From positions 207,569,035 to 207,633,034 of the forward strand of contig OY992539.1 in assembly GCA_963921195.1 (NCBI GenBank): a stretch of DNA of 64,000 bases. The letters are read 5' to 3'. Source of the DNA: Pegoplata infirma (lineage: Eukaryota; Arthropoda; Insecta; Diptera; Anthomyiidae). Below are positions 1 through 11,944 of this stretch, one piece after another; position 1 is the stretch's first letter; every line of letters begins with the position of its first letter. A model generated the notes under the pieces. That model was given only the letters and a program-made list of their open reading frames with translations. It was not told where the DNA came from and searched no databases. The position numbers and the translations under genes are program-made.

Positions 1-394
1 ACTCTATATATAATTTTAAATGGTGGCACATGTAACGCCATATAAAATGTTATACAATTGTATAAGGTAAAAAATATTTTTTTCTTTCACAATATTTTAT
101 ATATAATTATGCATACTTTTATATGACAGTATTTCAATATTTTTTTTTAATGTTGCATCATATATATTTTTATTTAAGTATACAAGAGAGCTTGTATAAT
201 TATATATGATTCTCAAAGCACCTAAAATCAGTCAAAAAAAATATATATAAATTCTATAAATTTTTAAATAGAAAAAAAATCTGTTTAATCCATTGTATTT
301 TAAAACTTAAAAAAATGCATATTGGATTTTAAAAGTTAAATGTTTAAAAAATGCATATAACTTAAATAGTTGTGTGTAACTTTATATAAGATCA
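1..394. other. AT-rich sequence without recognisable gene
   Basis: Short A and T runs and TATA-like stretches only. I see no coding frame, RNA gene or clear repeat boundary before the 216-bp array begins. Confidence 0.6.
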
Positions 395-1000
395 TATAAG
401 ATAATATATGATGCTTAGGGACCCCGAGTTCGATTCCCGGCTCAACCCAGAAAAAAACTATTTTTTTTTTAATTTTTTAAAAAAGAAAATATGTTTTTAA
501 AGCTTTTTGTTTTTTCTAAACTTAAAAATATTGAATAATTAAATTTTTATGATAAAATCGACAAATAAATATTATTTATTTATAGTTATATAATTTTATA
601 TATTACATCATATAAGTTAATATATGGTTCCTAGGGACCCTGGGTTCGATCCCCGGCTGAGCTAAGAAAAAAAAGTTGTTTTTTTAATTTTTTTTTTAAA
701 GAAAATATGTTTAAGAAGCTTTAATTTTTTACTAAACTTAAAAATATTGATTAATTTATTTTTTATGATAATATTTAGAAATAAATATTATTTATATATA
801 GTAATATAACTTTCTATATTGCATCATATATGATAATATATAATTCTTGAGGACCTTGAGTTCGATTCTCGACTAAGTCAAGAAAAAAATTATTTTTTTT
901 TAAATTTTTTTTTAATCTAAATGATTTTTTAATGCGTTTTCGTTTTTCGAATTTAAAAAAAAATAAAATCCCTGAATTTTAACAAAAATATTTCAAAAAT
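395..1000 (+). repeat. 216-bp tandem repeat, three copies, each with a tRNA T-arm-like box
   Basis: The block gggaccc..gttcgat..cccggct recurs at 418, 634 and 850, an exact 216-bp period, each time followed by a run of A then T and a shared AT-rich tail. The core GTTCGATTCC resembles the pol III B box (T arm) of a tRNA gene, but no matching A box precedes it at tRNA distance. The third copy is the most diverged. Most likely a tRNA-related short interspersed repeat or satellite monomer. Confidence 0.7.
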
Positions 1001-1680
1001 AATTATATTTTGATATAATTATATATTATTTAATCCGAAGAAAAAAATATTTTAAAACTTTAATGTTTAACCATCAATATCTCTGGTTTTAAGAGAGCTA
1101 AAGTCCTCAGATCAAGCTCAAATCAAAGCTTTATTTGTTGCCAATAATTAAAAGTGTATTTGGTTCGAACTTATGTTAGCAATATTTTCAGATAAAATAA
1201 TTTTTATCTGAAAAAACTTCCGAAAAAAACTTAAAACTCATTATTTGGCCGTTGGTGAGTAAAAAAGTTTATACATGTTTTATACCATTTTAAAGGTATT
1301 TTTATTAAATATACAACGGCAGAAAGAAAATTTGGATCCGATGAAAAATGTGAAGCTCATAAGCCAAAAACCGTTTTTACTTTAAAGCTTTATAACTTGG
1401 AAAATTAAGAGCATTGGAAGGTGAAAATCATGTTGTTGAACTCAGTATTAAACCCCCTATTAGCTCAGCAAATAAACTAAAAAAAAAAAAAAATCACAAA
1501 TTTTAGCAAAAATTTTCTAAGTCTTTTTTTAAAATTTTGTTCGAATTCAAGTCGAATATAATTTGATGCAATCATATACCCGAAAAGATAAACTAGATTT
1601 AATTATATATAAGTTAAACTTTTAAAAAATTTAAAAGTTTTTTTAAAACATAGTCTTTTAAAGTTGTCATTTATTAACAA
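1001..1680. other. AT-rich sequence, nothing recognised
   Basis: No frame, repeat boundary or structured RNA seen. Confidence 0.5.
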
Positions 1681-1755
1681 CGTCCGCTGGGTCAGAGGGT
1701 AGAGATTGCGATTACAAAACAGTTGGTAGCTGTTCGATTCCCCCGCCGCTCGAAG
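1681..1755 (+). other. tRNA-like sequence (pseudo-tRNA or SINE head)
   Basis: An A-box-like stretch (TGGGTCAGAGGG, about 1688-1699) is followed about 38 bp later by a B-box-like GTTCGATTCCC (about 1733-1743), then a T tract that could terminate pol III. The arms do not pair cleanly, so a functional tRNA is unlikely; a tRNA-derived retroposon fragment is more plausible. Confidence 0.4.
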
Positions 1756-1799
1756 TTTTTTTTTTTTTTTAAATAAATTTTAATTATATATATTTATAT

Positions 1800-2215
1800 C
1801 TTATTATTGAAAAAAATTGTTTGGATAAAACTTTATCAGTTCTAAAAATAGATTTTATTGTTCGGATTAAATTATATATAGTTCTAAAAATAGATTTTTT
1901 TTTTCGGATAAAATTTTATCTATAGTTTTTTGTAATATTTTTTTTTTCTTTCGTATGAAATTTTATCTTTTTTTATCCAGCTAAAAAAATATTTTTTTTT
2001 TGTCTTGGTCCAATAAGATCCAACCATTTTTCGGATGAAATTGTATCCCACCGATTAAAACTGATATAATTAGATAAACCCACTTTTCGGATCAAATTGT
2101 ATCCGTCCGGTTAAAACTGATCTAATCTTAGCGATCCATTTTTCGGATCAGTGCTGATCTTTCAAATCTCGGATCTATCAACAGATCTGGAATAATATAA
2201 GAACATATATTGTTC
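1800..2215 (+). repeat. Diverged tandem repeat with TTTTCGGATnAAATT core
   Basis: The core TTCGGATAAAATTTTATC or close variants recurs at irregular spacing, including a near-duplicate pair around 2030-2160 containing GGTTAAAACTGAT. It is an old, diverged local array without coding content. Confidence 0.5.
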
Positions 2216-2344
2216 CATACAAAAATTTTTACTCGGGATAGTTAAAATGCAAGCTCACTTCAAAGTATTTATGAATATTCAAAGCGAGATATATTCCTGA
2301 TGGCCGGTACCGCCGTATAAATTTATATCAAACTCTATTTATCC

Positions 2345-2590
2345 TTCTCAATGATCATTAAAACAGAGATTGGAGAAGCCAGCCATATGTCTTCAGAATT
2401 ATGTAATTCCCTGTCTAAGAACCGTCTTCTGATCCTACAAACGGTGACGCATTGGTGCAATATCTGTTGCGTTGACTTTCCTTCCTGCAGACAAAGTCGA
2501 CACAAAGACCATGACCAAGGTTTTGCTGGGAGATATTGGGGGACACCTTCCCCTTGCGATAGATGTTATCAAATGGAATTTTTATGATTC
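2345..2590. other. Higher-complexity island, possible exon or transposon fragment
   Basis: Base composition and codon-like texture differ from the AT-rich surroundings. On the plus strand a good 3' splice-acceptor look-alike (pyrimidine run then CTGCAG, about 2474-2491) precedes an open stretch reading KVDTKTMTKVLLGDIGG. The minus strand is also partly open. I do not recognise a family. It could equally be a decayed transposon coding fragment. Confidence 0.25.
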
Positions 2591-2741
2591 TTGCAATTAT
2601 TTAATCCAATTAATCATTTCAAATACATTTATACATTTATATATATATCCACGCCCACAAAAGGGGCGGGTCAAACTTTTTTTTTGCAGGGTTTTGAGCT
2701 TCCTCTGACATAAAAATGTTGCATTTGCTTAAAAAAAGTAC
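2590..2741 (+). repeat. Fragment related to the interior of the following GTCY-type element
   Basis: The segment with CCACGCCCACAAAAGGGGCG (about 2649-2668) and the following phrase recur at about 2964-3070 inside the next element, so this is a partial second copy abutting it. Confidence 0.6.
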
Positions 2742-3749
2742 AAACAAGTAAGAGTGTTAAATTCGGCTGTGCCGAATCTTTAATACCCTCCAACATATAA
2801 AAAAAAATTAAAAAAAAAATTGCAGGGGCGTTTTTTTTTTGGGGGGTCAGTAGGGGTCATTGGGGGACACATAAACCCATGCGGCAAATGTTTAAAAATT
2901 AATTTATTATGCTTTTGTAGCTTAAGTAATACAATTTTATCATTATTTAAAAACATTTTTAATATCCACGCCCACAAAACGGGGCGGGCAAAAAACAAAC
3001 GATTTTTTTATTTCCTGGGTCCAAGTGCAGGACCTTAAACTTTTTCTGACATGAAATTGTTTCATTTGCTCAACAAAAATACAAAAAAAAAAAGTGAAAA
3101 TATGGCGTTTTTCAGAGGTTAGTTAAGTTCTTCAAGGGAAACTGTTTTCCCCTGGTCCGATTTTGCCCATTTACGAACTTAAACTGCCTAGGACCAAAAC
3201 ACATATTCCTGCCAAACTTGACGAGTCTATCTCTTTTATTTTGGACTGCATCGTGTCTTATACAGACGGACGGACGGACATACGGACATTCTAGAAAAGT
3301 CTTAGAATGGATCATAGATCAATAATATATATACTTTATGGGGTCTCCGACCGATATTTAGATGCGTTACAAACGGAATGACAAAGTGAGTATACCCCCA
3401 TACTGTAGTTGGAGGGTATAAAAACCTGCAAAAAATACCGTTTTTCAGAGGTTGGTTTAGTTCTCCAAGGGGGAACTTTTTTCCCCTTGGTCCGATTTTG
3501 CCCATTTCCGAACTTAACCTGCCTAGGAATATAAGACATATTCGTGCCAAACTTCGAAAGTCTATCTATTTTATTTTGAACTGTATCGTGTCCTCTACAG
3601 ACATACAGACGGACGGACATCGCTAGAATGTCTTAGAATCGATCACTGATCAATAATATATATACTTTATGGGGTCCTAGAACGATATTTCGATGCGTTA
3701 CACACGGAATGACAAAGTGAGTATACCCCCATACTGTGGTTGAAGGGTC
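2742..3749 (+). mobile_element. GTCY-type (mini-me/DINE-1-like) element, family A, with duplicated 3' half
   Basis: The head has an inverted repeat ATTCGGC..GCCGAAT followed by ATACCCTCCA. The tail has TATACCCCCATACTG and ends TGGAGGGTATA, the subterminal inverted partner of the head. In between lies a (GGAC)n/(GTCY)n tract next to CATCGCTAGAATGTC. The 3' half is duplicated in tandem: about 3092-3421 and again 3426-3749, with mismatches. Dipteran mini-me/DINE-1 elements (non-autonomous Helitron-like) have this plan; the family assignment is an inference. Confidence 0.6.
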
Positions 3750-4060
3750 AAAAAAATTAGAATATCTGCTTTTCTGGGTGTCTCGGCATCAATACGAAAT
3801 AAAAATAGATGGTCTCACTATGGTAACACACCTTTCCCTCTCCTACCAAAGAAAGTACTTACCTTTCTTCTTTTTATACAATAAAAAAGAAAATATTTTT
3901 CCCCATTTTTTTATGCGTGATTTTTAATGATACGTTATTATAACCTGAAACAAGCTCCTGTCATGTATTCGTATTTGTTTATATTTTTCTGTATTTGTTT
4001 AAGTTTAAAGGTGGTCCTGTAAAAATAAATTAGAAAGTTATAAAACAGCAGGACATTTTG

Positions 4061-4740
4061 TGTGTAAAAAGATAATTTCAGAAGAAACCCTTTGAGTTAA
4101 GGTTAGCAGAAGATCAAAAAAAAGTACCGGTGATCGAAAAGATCAAAAAAGTACCATTGTACGATTTTTTACCTCTTTGGAATTGGAACTTTCAATAGGA
4201 ATTTTTCAAAATTTTACGTTTTTCGCTAACATATAAAGTTTTCGTTGCCATTATTCTGGAAATTAAAAAAGTACCGAAATACACTTGTTTAGCCCTTTTT
4301 ATGCTCTTATTGCTAGAATAGAAACTTACAAAAAATAATTTTGGAAGAACGTATTTTGTCTTCTGGATGATCTAACATTCACAATTTTAAGTTTTTAGAC
4401 ATAGAAAATACAATTTTTACCCTTATTGCCCTATAAATACCTGAATTTCTGAAAGGTACTTTTTTCAAAATTTTCTTCTACTAAATAATTTTACATTCAA
4501 GTTTTATTATTTTAAAATATATTAAAAGTACCAAGAAGCACATTTTTTATCCTCCTAGAATCGAAATTTCTAAAAAGTACTTTTTTCCATTAGATGATTT
4601 AACGTTCCCAATTTCAAATTTTTTGGATCATCATTTCAGGAGGTAAAAAAGTCCCAAAGTACAAATTCGTAACTCCTTAGAATTTAATGTTCTATAAAAG
4701 TACCTTTTTTTAAATATTTTCGCGGGAAAGTCCTATAAAC
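4061..4740 (+). repeat. Degenerate array of 'aaaagtacc' units
   Basis: A loose unit of about 100-130 bp recurs: a cue like ATTTCAGGAGAT, then AAAAAGTACCAAAGTACA, T-rich ttacct, then AGAATTTCTAAAAAGTAC. The same unit recurs at 5311-5380 and 38480-38960. No coding potential. Confidence 0.55.
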
Positions 4741-5310
4741 AAAATTAAATTACTAGAAAAAGTTTCGTAATCCCATTAAACCAATATTTGAGATTTTTCC
4801 TTGTTTTTTAACAAAAAATGTTTTATCGAAATTTAATTTTTTTTTTGTAATTTTACAATTTTTTTTAAACTTTACAATTTTTTTTTTGTAATTTTACAAA
4901 TTTTTTTGTAATTTTACAAATTTTTTTGTAATTTTACAATTTTTTTTGTAATTTTACAAATTTCAATTATTTTTTACAAAAAAAAAATCTAGTTAATTTA
5001 CACGAATTCCTTGTTTTTTTTTATTGCGCCAAAAAAGTTGTAAATTTAAAATTTTATTGGTAAAAAACTTGTAAAATTACAAAAAAGCTCGTAATTTTTA
5101 TTAAAAAAATTAGTAAAGTTACGAAATCTCCTTGTAAGTCTTATTGCGTCAAAAAAATTGTAAATTTACAATTTTATTGGTGAAAATCTTGTAAAATTAC
5201 ACAATTTTTGGTAAAAAGCTTCTACAATTACAAGGAATTCTTGTCAAATAGGAGGTAGCAAAAAATAAAAGTTACAAGTTTTTCTTGTCATTTTACAAAA
5301 TTTAGGCTCT
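4741..5310. mobile_element. TIR element of the TTGTAAAATTACAA-rich family (copy V0)
   Basis: It shares its sequence order with the bounded copies at 51270-51777, 51793-52268 and 55326-55849: start with tactagaaaaagt.tcgtaatccc, many TTTTACAA/TTGTAAAA palindromes, bodies with ttattgcgcc and aataggaggtagc, end with ttacaag and T-rich DNA. It interrupts the aaaagtacc array. Its own outer TIRs are not clear here. Confidence 0.6.
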
Positions 5311-6397
5311 AGTACCATTACATCAGGAAATATAGAAAAGTACCAAAGTACACTTTTTTACCTCTTTTGCCAAACCCAGCCTTAGTGGATATATTTTCAG
5401 GAATTTCCAAATTTCATGCCTCTAACTTCGGTGGCTTTGGTTGTGCGATAACATAAATTACATAAATACTTTTTCGTGTCCCATCTATTGTATCGTTAGT
5501 GTTATTCCCTATGTTCACCAACTGATATTCAGGTGTAAATAAACTGTAAGTTTTCTTTCGTTAAAGCAATTCGTGATTATGTATTTACTTTTTGTTTGTG
5601 ATTTCTTTTTTCATAGTGGCGTTAGTGTTGAATATTCATATGAGCAGTTCCGTATAAAAAAATTGGATCAATATAAAATATTTGTTAATTGCTCCTAAAA
5701 GTATGCTCTAAAAATACTGCAAAACCTAACACCTTAACGTGTGCTGCAACAATCGTGTATAATGCCACAAATAAGTAACATAAATGCTATTTGCCTGTTC
5801 TTAATTCTCCGTACTTTTATTTATTTCAATTTCTGGACTTTTTCTAATTACACTGTTCAACGAATTTAAGGCGACTAAATGCACTTGGCTTGAGACCAGA
5901 AAAAATTAAAGTTTCCTAATAGTAGACTAAGTTTTTCGTCAAGTACTTGCAGTTTTTTTTGTGGCCCACTGAAGATTCAGACCTCATCAATATAAAAAAT
6001 TTAAAAACTTTTCTTAAAACTTTTTGGCGCCACTCTCTGTGTATTCTCCCCTATATATCTCACAGTCTGTAAAAAGAGGTGTGTTTTTATGGCGTTGGCA
6101 AATAACACAATGATTTCCGTTTTTTATTTACTACGTTTTGATATCCGGTATTCTTTGTTGTTGTTATTCTTTCTTTAGTAAAGATTTAAATGAAAATAAC
6201 ATGTAATCATTACAAACTTTCATATGTTGATGGTGTAATTAATAGAATTTTTATATACTCGTATAAGGTTTCTTAAAGTATAAAGAATTAAGTTAAATTA
6301 AATTTGCTAAATTTAAAAAGAAATTCTATGGATTTAATACTAAAAAATAAATTTTTATAAGATCTTGCTTTTAAAAAATAAGTAGCATTTTATTAAA
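5311..6397. other. Mostly unassigned AT-rich sequence
   Basis: The first 70 bases continue the aaaagtacc array. The rest looks like unique AT-rich sequence of intronic or intergenic texture without open frame, RNA gene or repeat boundaries that I can define. Confidence 0.5.
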
Positions 6398-6486
6398 AAC
6401 AAGTAGAAAAGTTAAATTCGACTTGGCCGAATCAAAAAACTCATTAAGACAAACTTTAAAATATAAATAGTTAGATGTTTCTGAAA
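6398..6486 (+). repeat. Head fragment of a GTCY-type element
   Basis: It contains aacaagtagaaaagttaa then the inverted repeat ATTCGACTTGGCCGAAT, the recognisable head of families A and C. The remaining element body is not present. Confidence 0.5.
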
Positions 6487-7719
6487 AATAACACTGTGCT
6501 ACAAAAGACCAAAAATAATTTATGCAGGGGTTCTCATATGATAATTCGGGTTGGTTGGAGTCCATAGAGTACTGATATACTCATAGTTTTTCTGGATCAC
6601 TTCGTTAAGTACATTTTTTATTGGCAAATGTGTTGAAAAACGGAAATTCTTAAATTACAATTTTAAAAAATTATTGCTTTGTTAGTTTGCAACCGATTTT
6701 CGATTTTATGGATTTGTTGTAAAGGTATAGATCTTACCTTTCAAACAAAACAAAAATATTAAAAATCGATCAAGAATTGGCTGAGCTACGATCGCTTAAG
6801 TAAAAAAAAAACGTATTTTTTGAAAAATTTGTCATATTCTTTACACTCTAAGTTGAAAGTGCATCATTAAACAATTTTTTTTAATTTTTTGTAAAAAAGT
6901 ATAGTAAAGTAGCTTTCCAAAACACCAAAAAACATAACAATCGGTTTAAAAATGAATGAGTTATGCTAAGTTTTGTGATAGGGCATATTTAATTTTTTTC
7001 AGAAACGCTTGTAATTCAAGCATTATTCATAAATCTTGTAGTAGTAATTGTATGCGCATATGCATATAAACTAGAGATGGGAACGTAATTAGATTTGTGC
7101 GTGATACACACATGATTAGAAGTGAGCGTGATTGAAAATTAATTTTACTCACGTGGTTGTTAGTGAGTGTCAGTGTGAGTGGAATAAAAAATGGGCGTGT
7201 CAGTTACTTCCAAATCCTATTTATAATTTTTTGGGTTTGTTTAAAAAATATCAGTGTTACTTCTTAAACAAAAAAATATTGTGAATCGGTTGAAAACTGG
7301 CTAAGGTGCGCTTGTTTAAGTTGAAAACCTTTTTTGAAGAGTTATACCTGCAACATTTTTATGACAAAAAACATTTGACATTTTTGAAACGAAATTGGTA
7401 AAATTGTGGGATCATTTGATGGAAATTTTACCTGTTTATAAATATACGTATGAGGCATTCCACACCAAATGTTCAACGAAAAAAAAACATGTGAACCGTA
7501 AATTTTTAAATGGGTTGTATGGATAGCCATGTGAGGCATTCCACACCAACTGTTCCACTACAGAAAAACCATAGTGGTTTCAATGGGATATCATTTGCAA
7601 AGTATTCGCTCTTAGGGTACTAATAAATAACAAAAATAAAATTTAAGTTTTTTTCAAAAAGTGGGCCTTGTAGGCGTGGTCAAATATTAAAAATATCAAA
7701 CTTTTTTGCCTGAGTATTT

Positions 7720-7915
7720 ATTCACGATCACGCACGCTAATGAAAGAAAAAAAATATTCAAGCACGATATTTTATTTTACTCACGCTCACGTGAACATCG
7801 TGACCGTAACTTATTTTTTTCTACTCACGTGTGCGTGAATGAGCGTGAGCAAAATAAAATATCGTGCGTGACTAAATTTTTTCTTTCATAAGCGTGCGTA
7901 ATCGTTATTAAAAAC
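7720..7915. repeat. Palindrome of CACGCTCACG-type repeats in the loop of the long inverted repeat
   Basis: About 85 bp on each side of position 7815 pair, including CACGCACGCT..ATGAAAGAAAA and ACGATATTTTATTTT. The same GCGTGA/TCACGC words occur in the outer arms (7085-7190 and 9560-9670), so the spacer is likely made from the same family. Confidence 0.65.
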
Positions 7916-8859
7916 TCACTCACGCTACCATCGCCTCTTAAAATATTTTTTAAGTATTGATATTACTCATACGCACACGTTTTAAATACCATTATTGTAT
8001 AAAATAAGCGTGTTGCAATTTTTGAATTTTGATTTTTCGAAAACAAGGCAAAACACATCTCTAAAAATTTCAGATCAGATAGAAAATTCCTTTAACTTTT
8101 TTTAAAAAAATAAAAAACAAATAAAATTGCGGCATGTTTTTTGATAAATAAAGTTTAAGTTTAAATTTAAAAAATTCAGAACTTCTTCTGAAAATGTTCC
8201 AATTTTCATTTTCTTAGCTTTTATTGATAGCCCATTCAGCTTTTATTGATAGCCCATTTAATTGATAGCCCATTCAAAAATCTATAAACAGCTTTTGTCT
8301 TTAAGACTTTACTGTGTTTCATTTAATTTGCATAAACATTGAAGTAAAGATGCTCAGGCAAAAAAGTTAGATATTTCCAATTTTTGACCACGCCTACAAG
8401 GCCCACTTTTTGAAAAAACTTACATTTTATTTTTGTTATTTAATAGTACCCTAAGAGCGAATACTTTGAAAATGATTTCATATTGACACGACACAACTTT
8501 TTTTTTTGCTGAACATTTGGGGTGGAATGCCTCATATATGGAGCTAAGAAAATTACGTTTTTGGTTGTTCAATTTTTCAAAAACTGGGCTAAGGAGGCGT
8601 GGTCAAATATTGGAAAAATGGTCAAGTTTGTGTCAAGTTGCCTTGTTTAAATATATATCAAATAAAAACGAAATGCACCAAAATCTCAAAAATTTACATT
8701 CTTGTATAGTTTTGTATCGGCTATCGATTAAAATTTTTTTGGAAAATTTTCAGAACCCGTTCTGAAATTTTCCATTTTTTAAAAAAGTCAATTTATAAAA
8801 AATCCGGCCACTTTTGTTTTTTTTTTTGTAATTTTTTTTTTAAAAGATTAGATGTTTGT

Positions 8860-9229
8860 CTAGCAAGATTTTTTTAAAAATTAAGAAAATCTATAAAAAA
8901 AAATTAAGAAGAAAAAAAAGTAATTTTTCTGATTTTCAAAATAAATTTTAAAAATTTAAAATAGTTTTTGAAAAAAATTAATTTCAATTTGTGTTTTTGC
9001 TAATTTATGCCAAAATATGCAATAATATGCACTTAAAAGTTCGAAATATGCACAATATATGCATTTAAAATCAAAATATGCAAAAATATGTATTTTCACC
9101 AAAATATGCAAAATATGCGAAAACAAATCGATGCCATTTAATGCAAATCTCTTGATTCGAAAAGATAATTGGTCGATATCGTTTTTAGGCTTTCGACAAA
9201 AACATGCATTTGCATGGAAATCTCACCCA
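8860..9229 (+). repeat. Partial copy of the TAGGGATG hAT-like element
   Basis: The 3' part of the element at 25190-25760 is found here in the same order: atttcaatttgtgtttttgc, repeated AAAATATGCA words, aacaaatcgatgccattt, and CATGCATTTGCATGGAAATC at the end. The left terminus is absent and the right terminus has decayed. Confidence 0.65.
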
Positions 9230-10481
9230 AGTTATATAAAAAACTTTTTTACCCGGGACCCATTGAAAAATTTTGGTACACAATTTTTTTCTCACTGAAC
9301 ATTTGGTGTGGAATGCCTCACATGTATATTTATAAACAGGTAAAATTTCCATCAAATGATCCCACAATTTTAGCAATTTCGTTTTAAAAAAACATGTTTG
9401 CAAGCGCACAGCTTTTTCTGTCATAAAAATGTTGCAGGTATAACTCTTCAAAAAAGGTTTTTTATTTAAACAAGCGCACTCAATATTTTTTTGTTTAAGA
9501 AGTAACACTGATATTTTTTAAACAAATCCAAAAAATTATAAATAGGATTTGGAAGTAACTGACACGCCCATTTTTTATTCCACTCACACTGACACTCACT
9601 AACAACCACGTGAGTAAAATTAATTTTCAATCACGCTCACTTCTGATCATGTGTGAATCACGCACAAATCTAATTACGTTCCCATCTCTAGTTTATATGC
9701 ATATGCGCATAAAATTACTACTAGTAACAAGATTTATGAATAATGCTTGAATTACAAGCGTTTCTGAAAAAAAATAAAAATGTCCTATCACAAAACTTAG
9801 CATAACTCATTCATTTTTTAACCGATTGTTATGTTTTTTGGTGTTTTGGAAAGCCACTTTACTATAATTTTTTACAAAAAATTCAAAAAATTTTTTTATT
9901 GATTCACTTTCAACTAAGAGTGTAAAGAATATGACAAATTTTTCAAAAAATTCTGTTTTCTTTTACTTAAGCGATCGTAGCTCAGCCAATTCTTATTCGA
10001 TTTTTAATATTTTTGTTTTGTTTGAAAGGTAAGACCTATACCTTTAAAACAAATCCATAAAATCGAAAATCGGTTGCAAACTAACAAAGTAATAATTTTT
10101 TAAAATTGTAATTTAAGAATTTCCGTTTTCCAACACATTTGCCAATAAAAAACGTACTTAACGAAGTGATCCAGAAAAACTATGAGTATATCAGTACTCT
10201 ATGGACTCCAACCAACCCGAATTTTTATATGAGAACCCCTGCATATTTTTGGTGTAGCACAGTGTAATTGTGTTTTTGAACACAACTAGAAATTTTTCAA
10301 GTAAAAATTTATGTTTCTTCTCTTTTTACATTGATATTTAATGAAAAAAAGTTTAAAAAAAGTCTAAAAAAAGCCAAAAAATTTTCAAAAAAAAAAGCTA
10401 AAAAATCCGCTTAAAGCTAAATGCAAAATTTTCCCGCGAAAAATTTTAAAAAAAGCTAAATTTAACGGGAAAAAAACTAAA

Positions 10482-11172
10482 TTGGCAACGCTGGTAGAAA
10501 GTGTGCGGCTACGTCGGAAATTTGACAGCTTACTGCAATGCAGGAGCAGCGATTGTTGCCATAGCATGATCTTGAAGAAGATAACAATATTACAAAGTGT
10601 GGACTGTGCTCCCTCTATGAGCCTTTTTGAGCGCCACTTTACCGCTATGATACCATCGAAGGAGTCTTGGATGAGGGGAATTCCGGGTAGTGAAGATTTT
10701 ATAGATTTTTATACGGATGGATCGAGGCTGCACGAACAAGTGGGCTTTGGAGTCTATTCGGAAGAAGGCTTGAGATTGGCTCGAAGGTTGCCAGTGCATT
10801 GCAGTGTTTACCAGGTAGAGATGCTGGCATCAAAGGAAGTGGCTGGCTGGTTGAGTTGCAATGTCTTGTCTAGAACCACAGTCAACATATATTTTGACAG
10901 TCAAGCCACGGTCAAGTCCCTGAATGCAATATTTCTGAAAAAAAAACTGCCGCACGTCTTTAGATGAGATGGCCAAGCTGTTTGACATACGACTCATATG
11001 GGTTCCATAGCACAGAGACATTCCAGGTAATTGAAAAGCCAATGAGCTTTCAAGACTGGCTACTACCTTACAGATTCCAACAGAATTGGAATGTATTGGT
11101 ATGCCCCTGGAATCTTAACGGACCTCAGAGTCTAAGTGTGCTGACGTAAAGCATCAGCAGCCACTTACTTAA
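10482..11172 (+). pseudogene. Decayed LINE RNase H domain and 3' end
   Basis: The 161-residue open stretch (10482-10967) contains, from about residue 70, a type-I RNase H core: FYTDGSRL (T78-S81, first catalytic Asp), VEMLASKEV (Glu near 113) and IYFDSQATVKSL (Asp near 138). This order is typical of the RNase H that follows the reverse transcriptase in I/LOA/R1-type LINEs, where it removes the RNA template. The first 60 or so residues look like non-homologous lead-in. Beyond 10967 the domain continues in another frame with RLIWVP, a stop, HRDIPGN and ADELS-like remnants, so a frameshift and stops inactivate it. The block 11118-11172 recurs at 20112-20165. No reverse transcriptase is attached. 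Confidence 0.75.
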
Positions 11173-11944
11173 TCTATATATGTACATTATTGACTCTTGA
11201 TCAAATCAAAGACATTCTCGCGATGTCGGTCTGGTCCATAACCAAAGTGGGTTTTGATTGTCTAACGTATTCCTTTACTTGATTTTCTCGCTGTGTTATT
11301 TTCTACAATAAACTCAACATCACTATAATACCGAGATTGGTTTAAATATAATAAAGAGTAGAAAATCTAACAAAGGATTTGACACAATTTCCACACAACA
11401 GCAACATAAAAAATATATATGCATTTGTATTATAATATGAAATCTTAACAAACTAAAAAATAAACTATGAAAGCTGTTTTGGAAAAGCTCGTTTATTTTA
11501 TTATATTGAGTGGAGTAGCAGCAGCAGCAGCAGTAGTAGAAGAAAAGCAGTTGTTATTGTTGTTATGGAAGCATAAAAAGTATATTGCCGCAATGCTTAC
11601 TACCGTCTAACCGCAATAAACAATAAAATATTACCACCAAAGTGGCCACAAGAATTGCCACATGGCGGAGATTAGCACAATAATAAACAACTTCAAGTGC
11701 AGCAATGGCAACAACAAACACTAACACAACTACATGCACATACTACAAACACACATACAAACAGTTATACGTATTAAACTCTAAAATAAGGAATAACAAG
11801 TATAAGACACTATGGGGCTAGGAGTTTTAAATGGGGAAGCAAGGAAAGTTTATTGTTTTTGAAAATTTGTTAATGAAAGGTGTTTTGTTGCTAAAAGGTG
11901 GTATCGCTTAAAAAAGGACTATTTTTTCAGGATATCTTTTTTTT
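11173..11944. other. Unassigned sequence with a short CAG run
   Basis: Looks like unique sequence. It has a (CAG)n run near 11517-11532, CAA-rich stretches (11600-11760) and animal-intron or UTR texture. No convincing exon. Confidence 0.45.

Larger units (their letters stand above)
6487..10270. mobile_element. 3.8-kb long inverted repeat (foldback) with roughly 1-kb arms
   Basis: The left arm (about 6487-7480) is repeated in reverse complement at about 9290-10270 at high identity. Landmarks pair outward to inward: ACACTGTGCTAC, GGTTGGTTGGAGTCC, the CTAGAGATGGGAACG block (7071 against 9691), the GTGAGTGTCAGTGTGAGT block, and TGAGGCATTCCACACC. A second inner pairing joins about 7605-7715 with 8350-8455. 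The right arm carries extra DNA (about 8530-9290), including an hAT-element fragment. No transposase frame is visible, so this is a foldback element or two inverted copies of one element. Confidence 0.8.
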
